Assembly (NCBI RefSeq): GCF_025717675.1 | Contig: NZ_JAJIRT010000002.1 | Location: 186,001 to 250,000, forward strand | Direction of reading: 5' to 3' | Source: Paucibacter sp. DJ2R-2 | Lineage (GTDB): Bacteria > Pseudomonadota > Gammaproteobacteria > Burkholderiales > Burkholderiaceae_C | DNA: 64,000 nt | Shown: piece after piece, positions 51,971-61,223 of the stretch | How positions within the stretch are numbered: position 1 is the first letter of the stretch | Layout: every line of letters begins with the position of its first letter | Notes under the pieces: generated by a model | Databases searched by the model: none | What the model saw: the letters and a program-made list of their open reading frames with translations, nothing else | What the model was told of the DNA's origin: nothing | Translations under genes and position numbers: made by a program

Positions 51971-52665
51971 GGCTTGCGCTCCTCGGCGGCGATATTGAGT
52001 GCGGGGGAGTCCAGCCCTTGCGGGCCGAACTTCTGGCTCAGAAATTTGGAATGGACGAGAAAGGCGTGCGCGTCCTGCGCCGCCAGGTCCTCGCCGAGCT
52101 GGCCGACCTTGGTCTCGAGTTCAGCCAGGGTGTCGGCAAAAGTGGCCTGGGCGGTCTTGCCGTTGTCCAGGATCTTGCCGCTGGCGAAGGCCGCCGGAAT
52201 GGACAGGTAGGTGTTGAGCGCCTCGGGCAGATAGCTGATGGCGATGTGGCGGGCATGGAAGCTGTCCTGCAGCGAGAGGCTGCCCTTGCTGCGCTCCCAC
52301 TGTTGCAGCAGGCCATCGAGCGCAGCGCACAGGGCCAGCACCCGCGCCTGCAAGGCCGGTGGAATGCGGCGCTCGGGGTTGTGCTCGGTCAGCTGGCGCA
52401 CGCCGTGCAGGGCGCGCTCCATGGCCTCGCGGGCATCGCCCTCGTCGCTGAACTGCAAGGCCTCCCAGGCCGGCTCCTGCGTCGAGGGGAAACCCAGCCA
52501 GAGCCCGCCGATGACGAAACCGGCAGCGTAGCCAAGCACCGCCACACCCAGACCCAGGCCGCCCAGCAGGCCTGCGGCCTTGAGCAGCAGCACCGCACTG
52601 GCCAGCCCGAGACCGCACCAGTTGGCCGGCGACGCCAGCAGTCGAAACACTCGGCCCATCATCAT
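51967..52665 (-). CDS. XpaC-like membrane protein
   Basis: 232 residues. Two close membrane helices near the N-terminus (about residues 10-60, LGLASAVLLLKAAGLLGGLGLG and beyond) are followed by a helical domain with ERALHGVRQLTEHN and HARHIAISYLPEALNTYLSIP. That last element is typical of XpaC (5-bromo-4-chloroindolyl phosphate hydrolysis) proteins, the frequent partner of TelA. The 4-bp overlaps with the VWA gene before and telA after mean coupled translation. Biochemical function is unknown. Confidence 0.72.
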   Translation of the reverse strand: MMMGRVFRLLASPANWCGLGLASAVLLLKAAGLLGGLGLGVAVLGYAAGFVIGGLWLGFPSTQEPAWEALQFSDEGDAREAMERALHGVRQLTEHNPERRIPPALQARVLALCAALDGLLQQWERSKGSLSLQDSFHARHIAISYLPEALNTYLSIPAAFASGKILDNGKTAQATFADTLAELETKVGQLGEDLAAQDAHAFLVHSKFLSQKFGPQGLDSPALNIAAEERKP

Positions 52666-54347
52666 TGGTAGGCCCGGATGTCCTTGAACACGCTGTATAG
52701 CGGCGTGCGCCGGGCGTCAAAGACCCGGCCGCCGGTGGTCTTGACCAGCTCTTTCAGCTCCGCCTCATTGGCCTCGCCGAAGACGACCACAAACACCGGA
52801 ATCGCGCGCACATCCTCGGGCAGGGCCTGGTAGTCGCGCTGGAACTGCGCCAGCGAGCGGCCTTTGTTGACCTCGCCATCGGTGAAGGCCACGACCGAAT
52901 ACTGGTAGTTGGGGCTCTTGCCGCGCTGCTCCAGCATATGGGCGAGTGCCTCATAGACCGCGTCGTAGAGGGCGGTGCCGCCTTTCATGCGCAGCTCGTC
53001 GGCGGTCTGGCGCACCTGGGCCAGCACCTGCTGCTTGGCCTCGCTGTCGGCCAACTCAGCCACGCCGCGCTGCGCCTTCGCGGCGGCCGGCAGCTCAAAC
53101 GACTGCAAGCCATAGGGCTGATCGGCGAAGGGCTGCAACCACAGCCGCTCGCGGTTGCTCAGGCGGGCGATGCGGCCGGTCAGCGAGGCGTCGGCTCCGG
53201 CGATGTAATGCATGGCGTCGATCAGCTGCTGGCGCCGGCCACCACCGGCCATGCTGCCGCTGGTGTCGAGCACAAAGGTCGAGGCGATCGGCGTGCGGAA
53301 CTCGTTCAGGTAGGCGGCGATCAAGCCATCGGCCAGGGCCCGGTCGGGCGAGAAAGGCAGCTCCACCTGCAAGCCCTGGCGCGGCAGCACATCGGCCACG
53401 CGCTCGTTCAGCTCGGGCTTGATGGGGCGGCGCAGGGTCTGGCGCGCCAGCCAGAGCTGGGCCGGCTCGCTCTTCAGGTACTCGGCCACCTTGAGGTAGT
53501 CGGCCCGCTTGGCCTCGTTGAGCAGCATGAAGGGGTAGTCGGCCGTGCTGACACCCTCATGCGGGTAGATCAGGGTCAGCTTCTCGCGCAACTTGCCCGA
53601 GGCATTGAGGCTGAGCAGCCAGCTCTCGTAATTGATGAAGGCATTGACCTTGGGGCCTTGCTGCAGGATGAACTGCTCGGACAGATAACTCGAGTTGTCA
53701 CCGGGCAGCTTGTAACCCTTGAGGAAATCAGCAATCGCGCCGCGGTCGACATCGGCGGCGCTGAGGGCTTCGGACTTCTGGCTGGCCGCAGCCACCACCC
53801 CCATCAAGGCCATGAAGCCCTGGTTGGAGGTGGCCGGATTGGACAGCGCGTACTTCAGCTGACCGGCCTTGGAGGCGTTGGCGATGTCTCTCCAGCTCAG
53901 TTTGAGATCGGGCCGATCCCAGCCGTACTTGCGGGCCTCGGACTCGCTGACGCCGATGGCGATCGGCGAGAGCATGATCTTTTCCTGCAGCTTGACCCGG
54001 CCCTGGCCCTGCGGGCTGGACAGCAGGTATTTGGCATTGGCGAACCAGGCGGCGTCGCTCTTGGCCTCGCCGCTGAGCACGGCCTCGGTGCTCTCCATGG
54101 TGCCGCCAAACTTGAGCTTCAGGCGCACGCCGGTGGCCTTGCGCACCATCTCCTGCAAGGGCTCCACGTCCTTGAGGTCGCTGGTGGCGAGCACGGTGAA
54201 GTCCTCCTGGGCGGACTCCAGCTTGGGCGTGTCGGCGGCCGGCGCCTGCTCGGCCTTGCGTCCGCAGCCGGCCGTGGCCAGCAAGAGCGCACTCAAGGAC
54301 GCCAGGCCCAGGCCTCGAAGCAAACGCATGGTGTTCAAGCGAATCAT
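52662..54347 (-). CDS. Lipoprotein with substrate-binding and von Willebrand A domains
   Basis: 561 residues. Lipobox LLLATAGC puts lipidated Cys at 28. Residues about 50-310 form a type II periplasmic binding-protein-like domain (VLATSDLKDVEPLQEMV, LTLIYPHEGVSTADYPFMLL). Residues about 355-550 are a VWA domain with an intact MIDAS: Asp361-Thr-Ser-Gly-Ser365, Thr in KGGTALYD and Asp in AFTDGEVN. It would sit in the periplasm and bind a ligand and a metal-dependent protein partner. It is coupled by 4-bp overlaps to the other SBP gene and the XpaC-like gene. Confidence 0.85.
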   Translation of the reverse strand: MIRLNTMRLLRGLGLASLSALLLATAGCGRKAEQAPAADTPKLESAQEDFTVLATSDLKDVEPLQEMVRKATGVRLKLKFGGTMESTEAVLSGEAKSDAAWFANAKYLLSSPQGQGRVKLQEKIMLSPIAIGVSESEARKYGWDRPDLKLSWRDIANASKAGQLKYALSNPATSNQGFMALMGVVAAASQKSEALSAADVDRGAIADFLKGYKLPGDNSSYLSEQFILQQGPKVNAFINYESWLLSLNASGKLREKLTLIYPHEGVSTADYPFMLLNEAKRADYLKVAEYLKSEPAQLWLARQTLRRPIKPELNERVADVLPRQGLQVELPFSPDRALADGLIAAYLNEFRTPIASTFVLDTSGSMAGGGRRQQLIDAMHYIAGADASLTGRIARLSNRERLWLQPFADQPYGLQSFELPAAAKAQRGVAELADSEAKQQVLAQVRQTADELRMKGGTALYDAVYEALAHMLEQRGKSPNYQYSVVAFTDGEVNKGRSLAQFQRDYQALPEDVRAIPVFVVVFGEANEAELKELVKTTGGRVFDARRTPLYSVFKDIRAYQ

Positions 54348-55489
54348 TGCGCCATCTCCTGGGCCACGACATCGATCATCTCGGCCATCAGTTCAAAAGA
54401 CGGCGGGTCCACCACCTGGGTCAGGCGCGGCTCCACGCCCAGGCCGGTGGCCTGCACGGTCTTGACGAATCGAGCCGTGTCGGCGATGCGGAAACCGTAC
54501 TCGACCGCAATGCCCTGCAGCTCTGCATCACTGGCCAGCAGCTCGCCCAAGGCCTTGGCCCGCTCATTCAGCGACACAAACACCACCTTGTTGACGATGG
54601 TGGGCTGCGGGTAGAGCAGCACCATGTCGGCGCTGACGCCCTTTTTGGCCAAGGCATGGCTGACGAGTTGGTTCTCGTAGATGAAGGCCAGCGGCGTCTT
54701 GCCCATGCCGATGGCCACGTAGTCGTCGAAGTTGCCGTTGACGTAGTTTTCCTGGTAGCCCTGGCGCTTGAACAGCTCGGCCAGCTTGAGGGCGGTGGCG
54801 CGGGCGGTCGGCCGGTCCGTCACCACATCGCCATTCAAGGCCTGGCTGGTCAGGGCCAGATACATGGCGCCGGAGTTGCTGCGCCGCAGGTCGGTGGTGG
54901 ACACCAGCACGCTGCGGCTGACCTCGTAGGCGCCGGCGTCCTTGAGCTCCTTCCACTTTTTCTTGGCCAGCATGAGCTGGGTCAGCGCCGCCATGTCCAG
55001 GCCGTAGACCTTGGGCGACAGCGGTTTGGCCAGGCCGTTGGCGACCAGGATGCGCGCCACCGGCTCCCAGGAGGCGATCACCATCGGTGTATGGAAAGGT
55101 GCGACCTGGGCCACCGGCAGATTGGCCTTGCGGGCGGCGTCGACCACCTGGTTGGCGGCCACCACGCCGGAAGGGAAGAAGAAGTCGGGTGCGGTGTCGC
55201 GGCTGGCACCGTCGAGTTTGGCCGACATGTCACGGCTGCCGACCCGGGAGACGCTGACCGGCAGGCGTGCCGCAGCCAGACGCTGGATCACGCGAGGGTC
55301 CTTGAAGAAGGTCTCCACATCGAGCGCGATCAGGCCTTTGAGCTGCACCACGGCGGCCTGTTCGGCAGCCTCCAGCTGGGCTTGCGCCTCCTGCTTCTGC
55401 CCTCGCAGCGCCACGAACAGGCTGCCGCCAAAGGCTGCCGCCACCGCCACCGTGATCAATGCGCGCTTGCTCTTTGAGATCGCAGCCAC
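54344..55489 (-). CDS. Membrane-anchored periplasmic substrate-binding-like protein
   Basis: 381 residues from GTG 55489 with GGGAGG upstream. One N-terminal membrane helix (about 9-28, ALITVAVAAAFGGSLFVAL) anchors it. The rest is an extracellular solute-binding-like fold (VVAANQVVDAARKANLPVAQVAP, YVAIGMGKTPLAFIYENQLV). No transporter genes adjoin it, so it may act as a sensor for a complex with the VWA lipoprotein. First gene of the four-gene telA operon. No named family was recognised beyond the fold. Confidence 0.7.
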   Translation of the reverse strand: MAAISKSKRALITVAVAAAFGGSLFVALRGQKQEAQAQLEAAEQAAVVQLKGLIALDVETFFKDPRVIQRLAAARLPVSVSRVGSRDMSAKLDGASRDTAPDFFFPSGVVAANQVVDAARKANLPVAQVAPFHTPMVIASWEPVARILVANGLAKPLSPKVYGLDMAALTQLMLAKKKWKELKDAGAYEVSRSVLVSTTDLRRSNSGAMYLALTSQALNGDVVTDRPTARATALKLAELFKRQGYQENYVNGNFDDYVAIGMGKTPLAFIYENQLVSHALAKKGVSADMVLLYPQPTIVNKVVFVSLNERAKALGELLASDAELQGIAVEYGFRIADTARFVKTVQATGLGVEPRLTQVVDPPSFELMAEMIDVVAQEMAQ

Positions 55490-55625
55490 AGGCCTCCCTT
55501 GCTGTTTGGATTGCGCGCAAATATAGACGCAAAGCGCCCTGCCGGAAGGCCGTCATGCCCCTGCCCTGCGGCGGCAAACCCGAAGGCGCCACACCCGCGT
55601 GCGATCAAGAACAGCTCGGGCAAAC

Positions 55626-55745
55626 ACCGAATCAAATATTTCGATTTAGCAGGCAGTCAAGGCTATATTTCTTTCGATCGCGAATTAAGGAAAGAATGTT
55701 TCCATCAATCGAAAGATTTTCCTTCGATATCTTTCAATAAGCCTT
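55626..55745. promoter_or_regulatory. AT-rich promoter region with TTTCGAT repeats
   Basis: This 120-bp stretch is strikingly AT-rich compared with the rest of the window. TTTCGAT occurs at 55639-55645 and 55672-55678 (33 bp, three turns apart), with the inverse ATCGAAA at 55708-55714 and CTTCGAT at 55722-55728. It lies between the start of the telA operon (minus) and the S9A peptidase (plus), so it could carry promoters for both. The remaining part of the gap 55490-55625 shows nothing recognisable. Confidence 0.5.
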
Positions 55746-55766
55746 TTTCTTCCGACGATTTTCTCC

Positions 55767-57947
55767 ATGCCAAACCATCCCACACCTCCTGCCTGTGCCC
55801 GCCCCTGGCTCCGCACCCTGTGGCTGGGCATCGCCCTGCTGACGGCGGCAGCCAGCGGCAGCAGCGTGGTCGCAGCACCCAAGAACAACAAAGCGACCGC
55901 CCCAGCGGCCCTGGACCCCTACCTCTGGCTGGAAGAGCTTCGCAGCCCGCGCGCCAGCGCCTGGGTGGCGGCACAAAACGCCCGAACCCAAGCCCCGAGG
56001 GCACAGGACCCCGCACATGAGGCCACCTACCGAAAGGTGCTGGACATCTTCAACACCCGGCAGCACATCCCCGAGGTGCAACAGCTGGGCGAGCACCTCT
56101 ACAACTTCCACACAGATGCCGAGCACCCGCGCGGCCTGTGGCGCCGCACCCGGATGGAGGACTACCGGCACGCCGAACCCGACTGGGAGCCGGTGCTGGA
56201 CCTGGACGCCCTGGCGGCGGCCGAGAACGAGCGCTGGAACTGGGGCGGACCGGTCTGTCGTGAGCCGGCCTTCGACCGCTGCTTGCTGACCCTGACCCGC
56301 GGTGGCGGCGACGCCACCGTGGTGCGCGAGTTCGACCTGCGCAGCAAACGCTTTGTCGAGGACCGAGGCTTCCAACTCAGCGAGGCCAAGCAAGGCATCA
56401 GCTGGCTGGATGCCGACACCCTGCTGCTGGCGCGTGCCGAAGGCGAAGCCGGCAGCACCCGCTCCGGCTACGCCCGCCAGGTCCGCCGCTGGAGCCGCGG
56501 CAGCGCGCCAGAGCAGGCACCGGTCGTGTTCGAGGGGCAAGCACAGGATCTGGGCGTTTCGGCCAGCGTCAGCCACACCCAGGGGCAGCGCTACGAGCTC
56601 TACCGCCGCATCCTCAGCTTCTACAAAACCGAGACTTGGCTGAAGCTGGACGGCCAGCTGCAGCGCCTGGCCATCCCCGACGATGCCGACATCGACTTCC
56701 TCGGCACGCAAGCCCTGGTGAGCCTGCGCAGCGCCTGGACGGTGGCGGGCAAGACCTGGCCCTCGGGCAGCCTGCTGGTGGCCGACTTGGCGGATCTGCA
56801 GGCCGGGCGGCCCGCGTTCAGCGTACTCTTCGAGCCCACGGCCAGCCGTTCGCTGAGCAGCTACACCGTGCTGCGCGATCACCTGATCGTCAACAGCATC
56901 GAGCATGTGCGCAACCGGGCGACCGAGTGGACACGCAGCGCCAGCGATGGACGCTGGCAGGCGCGCGAACTGAGCCTGCCCGGCCTGGGCAGCACCCGCT
57001 TCAGCGCCCTGGACGGCGAGCGCAGCAATGCCTACCTGATGCACTACAGCGACTTCCTGACCCCGCCCTCCCTGCTGCTGGGCGAAGGCGGCAGCGATGC
57101 GCGCGCGACGCTCAAAACCCTGCCGCCGCTGTTCGACGCCAGCGGCCTGGAGGCGCGTCAACACTTTGCCGTGTCCAAGGACGGCACGCGCGTGCCTTAC
57201 TTCATCGTTCAGCGCAAAGACCTCAAGCTCGACGGCCGCAACCGCGTGCTGATGTACGGCTACGGCGGTTTCGAATCCAGCCAACGGCCCTTCTACTCGG
57301 CCAGCAATGGCAAGGCCTGGATGGAGGCCGGCGGTGTCTACGTTCTGGCCAATATCCGCGGCGGCGGCGAGTACGGCCCGGCCTGGCATGAGGCCGCCGT
57401 GCGCGGGCACCGTCAGCGCGCCTTCGACGACTTCATCGCAGTGGCCGAGGATCTGGTGCGACGCAAGATCACTTCGCCGCGACATTTGGGCATCGAGGGC
57501 TATAGCAATGGCGGCCTGCTGATGGGCGTGATGCTGACCCAGCGGCCCGATCTCTTCGGCGCGGTGCTCAGCCATGTGCCCCTGCTCGATATGCAGCGCT
57601 ACAGCCAACTCTTTGCCGGCGCCTCTTGGCTGGAGGAATATGGCGACCCGAGCAAGCCCGAGGACTGGGCCTACCTGCGCCGCTACTCGCCCTACCACCA
57701 GCTCAAGAAAGGGCGGCACTACCCGGCGGTGCTGTTCAGCACCTCGACCCGCGACGACCGCGTGCACCCGGCCCACGCGCGCAAGATGGTGGCGCGCATG
57801 CACAGCCTGGGCATCCCCAAGGTCTGGCTGTTCGAGAACCCAGAAGGCGGCCATGCCGGCGCGGCCGGCGCCGAGCAGTTCGCCCGCATCGCCGCCATGG
57901 AGTACCGCTTCTTGTGGACTCAGCTGGGCGGGCCGCGACGTGACTGA
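55767..57947 (+). CDS. Secreted prolyl oligopeptidase (S9A)
   Basis: 726 residues. The signal peptide ends near SSVVAA (about residue 36). A seven-bladed beta-propeller (about 90-430) precedes the hydrolase domain. Motifs: RNRVLMYGYGGFESSQRPF, IRGGGEYGPAWHEA, nucleophile Ser580 in GYSNGGLL, Asp in STRDDRVHP and His696 in EGGHAGA. The DPYLWLEE start of the mature protein is typical for S9A. It cleaves peptides after proline or similar residues, here outside the cytoplasm. A small anchored protein gene follows. Confidence 0.92.
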   Translation: MPNHPTPPACARPWLRTLWLGIALLTAAASGSSVVAAPKNNKATAPAALDPYLWLEELRSPRASAWVAAQNARTQAPRAQDPAHEATYRKVLDIFNTRQHIPEVQQLGEHLYNFHTDAEHPRGLWRRTRMEDYRHAEPDWEPVLDLDALAAAENERWNWGGPVCREPAFDRCLLTLTRGGGDATVVREFDLRSKRFVEDRGFQLSEAKQGISWLDADTLLLARAEGEAGSTRSGYARQVRRWSRGSAPEQAPVVFEGQAQDLGVSASVSHTQGQRYELYRRILSFYKTETWLKLDGQLQRLAIPDDADIDFLGTQALVSLRSAWTVAGKTWPSGSLLVADLADLQAGRPAFSVLFEPTASRSLSSYTVLRDHLIVNSIEHVRNRATEWTRSASDGRWQARELSLPGLGSTRFSALDGERSNAYLMHYSDFLTPPSLLLGEGGSDARATLKTLPPLFDASGLEARQHFAVSKDGTRVPYFIVQRKDLKLDGRNRVLMYGYGGFESSQRPFYSASNGKAWMEAGGVYVLANIRGGGEYGPAWHEAAVRGHRQRAFDDFIAVAEDLVRRKITSPRHLGIEGYSNGGLLMGVMLTQRPDLFGAVLSHVPLLDMQRYSQLFAGASWLEEYGDPSKPEDWAYLRRYSPYHQLKKGRHYPAVLFSTSTRDDRVHPAHARKMVARMHSLGIPKVWLFENPEGGHAGAAGAEQFARIAAMEYRFLWTQLGGPRRD

Positions 57948-57998
57948 AGGCAAGGCAGCTGCAGCGGGCCCAGGCAGCACCTGCCTGACAATGCCGCC

Positions 57999-58658
57999 AT
58001 GCACCGGCCCCTGCCCGAACCCTCGCCATCGCCCCCGCATTCACACGCCCGAGCGCCCACGCTGCGGCGCTGGCTCGGTGGCCTGGCCGCCACAGCCAGC
58101 CTGGCGCTCTGTGCCGGCCTGGCGCTCTGGGTCTTCGGCCCCAAAGGTCTGCAGGTGGACCAGGTGGCCAAGACCTGGCAGCTGGAAATCGAGGTCGAAC
58201 GCCGCACCCTGGAGACTGGCAGCGGCTGGTGTGATGAGCTGCCCGAAACCGCCCAGGTGCTGAGCCGCCGCTGGCTGGACAGTGACCCCAGCGGCCAGCG
58301 CAGCGGCGCCGTCGAACATTGCCATTACCGCTCGCCGCAGTGGCGCACCAGCTATGTGGCGCAAAGCCAGGGCCAAGCGCCGGCGGCAGCAGTGTGGCCG
58401 CAGCCTGTGCTGCGACCCGGCGACCCGGAACGCCAGGGCTTGGGCGAAGAACGCCTGGGCAAGCGCCAGAGTTTTTACGAGCTGCAGCTCCAAGCCAGCG
58501 ACGGCCGCGCCTGGAGCTGCCGGCAGAGTCTGGCCGACTGGCAGGGCCGGCCCGCGCAAGCCCGCTACCGCGTGCAGGTGGACCGCTACGGCGTCGCCGA
58601 CTGTGCCAGCCTGCCACCGGCTGCGCCCCCTGCCCGAGGTCCTGGCGCCGAACGCTGA
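57999..58658 (+). CDS. Putative membrane-anchored protein of unknown function
   Basis: 219 residues with a Pro/His-rich N-terminus, one membrane helix (about 27-50, LGGLAATASLALCAGLALWVFG) and a periplasmic domain of about 165 residues. The latter has four well-spaced cysteines (WCDELP, HCHY, SCRQSL, DCASL) that could form two disulfides. No known family was recognised. It follows the S9A gene by 51 bp on the same strand and may be cotranscribed. Confidence 0.6.
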   Translation: MHRPLPEPSPSPPHSHARAPTLRRWLGGLAATASLALCAGLALWVFGPKGLQVDQVAKTWQLEIEVERRTLETGSGWCDELPETAQVLSRRWLDSDPSGQRSGAVEHCHYRSPQWRTSYVAQSQGQAPAAAVWPQPVLRPGDPERQGLGEERLGKRQSFYELQLQASDGRAWSCRQSLADWQGRPAQARYRVQVDRYGVADCASLPPAAPPARGPGAER

Positions 58659-58742
58659 GCCCCTGCCTCATTTTTCAGCAAAGCAGAAACAAGCTTTTGC
58701 AATCAATAGCTTGAGCGCGTCGCCCGCCGTTTGCGCACCTAC

Positions 58743-58751
58743 TTATCCACA
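58743..58751 (+). other. Single DnaA-box-like sequence
   Basis: TTATCCACA is the perfect DnaA consensus box in the 333-bp gap 58659-58991. It is single, without a second box, AT-rich tract or dnaA/dnaN genes nearby, so it is not an origin. It may be chance or a DnaA regulatory site. The rest of the gap shows no other feature except GAGGA just before the next ATG. Confidence 0.35.
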
Positions 58752-58991
58752 GAAGGCGGGGACAACGCGGCCCGCTGAAGGCACCCCCAGGGCAAAGCTG
58801 CAAGGCCCTCAAGGCGTGGCGCAGTGCAGTGCGGTGTGGGGCCCAGGCGCGATCGGGCCTGTCAGACCTTACACATGGCGGCGGCCGAGCGAAGCGGCCA
58901 TGATCGCCCGGGCCGGAAGCAGCACCATCGACCCGCATCGCGCCGGCCCGGTCACCACTTCCACGCACCTGTCGCAACCGTGAGGACTCCC

Positions 58992-61136
58992 ATGCAACAC
59001 AGCACCGCAGCGCTCCTGTTGAGCGCACTCGCCGTTCTGAGCCCGGCTCAGGCGGCGCCCCAAGACTCCGAATCTGCACTCGCGGCCAAGGTCGGCCCGG
59101 CTGCCGCGGCGCGGCCGCTGACCGTGGCACGCGCCTGGGCCGCCGACATTCGCCTGGACGCCGGCAGCATGCTGGCCCACAACCAGGGCGAGCGCCGCAT
59201 GGAGCGGCGCATCCAGCGCGCCGGTGCCGATTTCATCAAGCTGCACTTCGCCGAATTCCAGCTGCCGGCCGGCGCCTATGTGCTGGTGGCCTCTGGCGAC
59301 GGCCGCGAAGTTCATCGCTATGAGGCCAAACCGGAGTCGCTGAACAACCGCACCTTTGATCGCAGCCTGGGCGAAGATGGCTTGCGCCAGTTCGCCGCCC
59401 TGTCGGTCTTCGGTGACAGCGCCACTCTGACCCTCGTGCTGCCGGCCGGCGTGCAGTGGAGCGCCAAGCATGCCCTGCATGTGGACAGTTACCACGCCGG
59501 TCAGATCGACGCAGAAACCTCGCCGCCTGCAGCCGGGGGTGGTCAGACACCGCTTTCGGTCTGCGGCGGCGACGAGCGCCGTGACCCGGTCTGCCTCGCC
59601 AGCAGCCATGCCAGCGCCGTGGATCGCAGCCGCCCGGTGGCTCGCCTGCTGATGGCCGGCAGCGGCCTGTGCACCGGCTGGCGGGTCGGCGCCGACAACC
59701 GCATGTTCACCAACAACCACTGCCTGTCGACCCAGACCACGCTGGCCAACACCGAAATCTGGTTCAACTACGAAAAAACCAGCTGTGGCGGCAGCACCCT
59801 GGCCCCTGTGACCAAGGTGACCGGCCAGACCCTGCTCAAGACCGACGCCACCCTCGACTATTCCTTGTTCACGATCAATGATTTCGCCAAGGTATCCGGC
59901 TTCGGCTACCTCGGTCTGGACCCGCGAGCCGCGGTCAAGGGTGAGCCCATCTTCATCGCCCAGCATGGCGGCGGCAAGCCCAAACAGCTTGCGGTCACCA
60001 GCGACCAGAATGGCGGCGCGGCCTGCCAAATCGACAATGCCTCGGTATCCGGTGGCGCCGCTGGTACCGATGTCGCCTACTACTGCGACACCGAAGGCGG
60101 CTCCTCGGGCTCGCCGGTGATCGCCGCCGGCAGCCGCAAGGTACTGGCCCTGCACCACTTCGGCGGTTGCACCAACCAGGGCGTGCAGATCAGCAAGATC
60201 TGGCCCCAGGTGGCCAGCCACTTCAACAACCAGGTGCCAGGCGGCGATGACGGCAACAGCGGCAACCGCCCGCCCGTGGCCGAGTTCAGCAGCAGCTGCA
60301 ACGGCTTGGTCTGCAGCTTCAACGGCAGCGCCTCCAGCGACAGTGACGGCCGCATCGCACGCCACGACTGGCAGTTCGGTGACGGCCGCACAGCCAGCGG
60401 CGCCCAGGTCAGCAACAGCTATTTGCAAGCCGGGCGCTACACCGCCACCCTGACGGTCACCGACGACCGCGGTGCCAGCGGCAACAAGAGCCAGGAACTG
60501 GTGCTCAGCAGCGCCACGCCGCTTGAGTTGCAGTCCGGCGTGCCGGCCAACAATCTCGGTGCAGCCAAAGACCAGACCTTGAGCTACTTCATCAAGACCA
60601 CACAGCCGGGCACCCAGGTCCTGGTTGGCATCAATGGCGGCACTGGCAGCAGCGGCAATGCCGACCTCTACGTGCGCGCCGGCGCTGAACCGACCAGCAC
60701 CCAGTACGACTGCCGCCCCGCGCTGGCCGGCAACACCGAAAACTGCACCCTGCTTCTGGCCAACCCCGGCACGGCCTACATCAAGCTGGTGGCCAGCAGC
60801 GCCTTCAGCGGCGTCAATTTGCTGGCCAGCTTGCAAGTCGGCAACAACGGCTATCCCAAGACCGGTCTGGCCGCCAGCAAGGGCAACTGGCTGCGCTACG
60901 TCTACACCGTGCCGGCAGGTCGCAGCTCAGTGACCTTCACGACCAGCGGCGGCAGCGGCGATGCCGATCTCTACCTGCGCCGCGCCGAGGCCCCGGACAC
61001 CAGCAACTACCAATGCCGCTCGAACGGCAGCACCAACAAGGAGACTTGTACGCTGACGGTCAGCGCCGGAGAGGCCATCCACATCGGTCTGCGTGCCTAC
61101 GGCAGCTTCTCGGGGATGACGCTGGATCTCAAATAG
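58992..61136 (+). CDS. Secreted lysyl-endopeptidase-like serine protease with PKD and PPC domains
   Basis: 714 residues from ATG 58992. Signal peptide to about AQAA (residue 20), a propeptide-like region to about 200, then a trypsin-fold domain with His243 in TNNHCL, Asp289 in ATLDYSLF and Ser372 in GGSSGSPV, the last typical of lysyl endopeptidases (Achromobacter protease I group). After it come a PKD domain (about 430-510) and two bacterial pre-peptidase C-terminal domains (about 525-615 and 625-714), each with the GNADLYVR/GDADLYLR motif. Exported, probably by type II secretion, as is usual for such modules. Confidence 0.9.
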   Translation: MQHSTAALLLSALAVLSPAQAAPQDSESALAAKVGPAAAARPLTVARAWAADIRLDAGSMLAHNQGERRMERRIQRAGADFIKLHFAEFQLPAGAYVLVASGDGREVHRYEAKPESLNNRTFDRSLGEDGLRQFAALSVFGDSATLTLVLPAGVQWSAKHALHVDSYHAGQIDAETSPPAAGGGQTPLSVCGGDERRDPVCLASSHASAVDRSRPVARLLMAGSGLCTGWRVGADNRMFTNNHCLSTQTTLANTEIWFNYEKTSCGGSTLAPVTKVTGQTLLKTDATLDYSLFTINDFAKVSGFGYLGLDPRAAVKGEPIFIAQHGGGKPKQLAVTSDQNGGAACQIDNASVSGGAAGTDVAYYCDTEGGSSGSPVIAAGSRKVLALHHFGGCTNQGVQISKIWPQVASHFNNQVPGGDDGNSGNRPPVAEFSSSCNGLVCSFNGSASSDSDGRIARHDWQFGDGRTASGAQVSNSYLQAGRYTATLTVTDDRGASGNKSQELVLSSATPLELQSGVPANNLGAAKDQTLSYFIKTTQPGTQVLVGINGGTGSSGNADLYVRAGAEPTSTQYDCRPALAGNTENCTLLLANPGTAYIKLVASSAFSGVNLLASLQVGNNGYPKTGLAASKGNWLRYVYTVPAGRSSVTFTTSGGSGDADLYLRRAEAPDTSNYQCRSNGSTNKETCTLTVSAGEAIHIGLRAYGSFSGMTLDLK

Positions 61137-61223
61137 ACGCACAAGATGCGGCGGCCACCTCGTCTTGCGTGCAGGTGGCAGTCCGAACGCTCTGGCGCGG
61201 ACTGGCTTATGCTTCCAGGCGCC

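Noticed and set aside
50615-52210. Long open frame running through the tandem repeats opposite telA
   Set aside because: Begins in the repeats with SPVHLFTC-type units and runs antisense to telA and the XpaC-like gene.
55734-58040. 768-codon open frame opposite the S9A peptidase
   Set aside because: Covers a protease with an intact catalytic triad; the antisense translation lacks any domain.
58743-58751. Replication origin
   Set aside because: A single DnaA box without companions, AT-rich unwinding region or replication genes.
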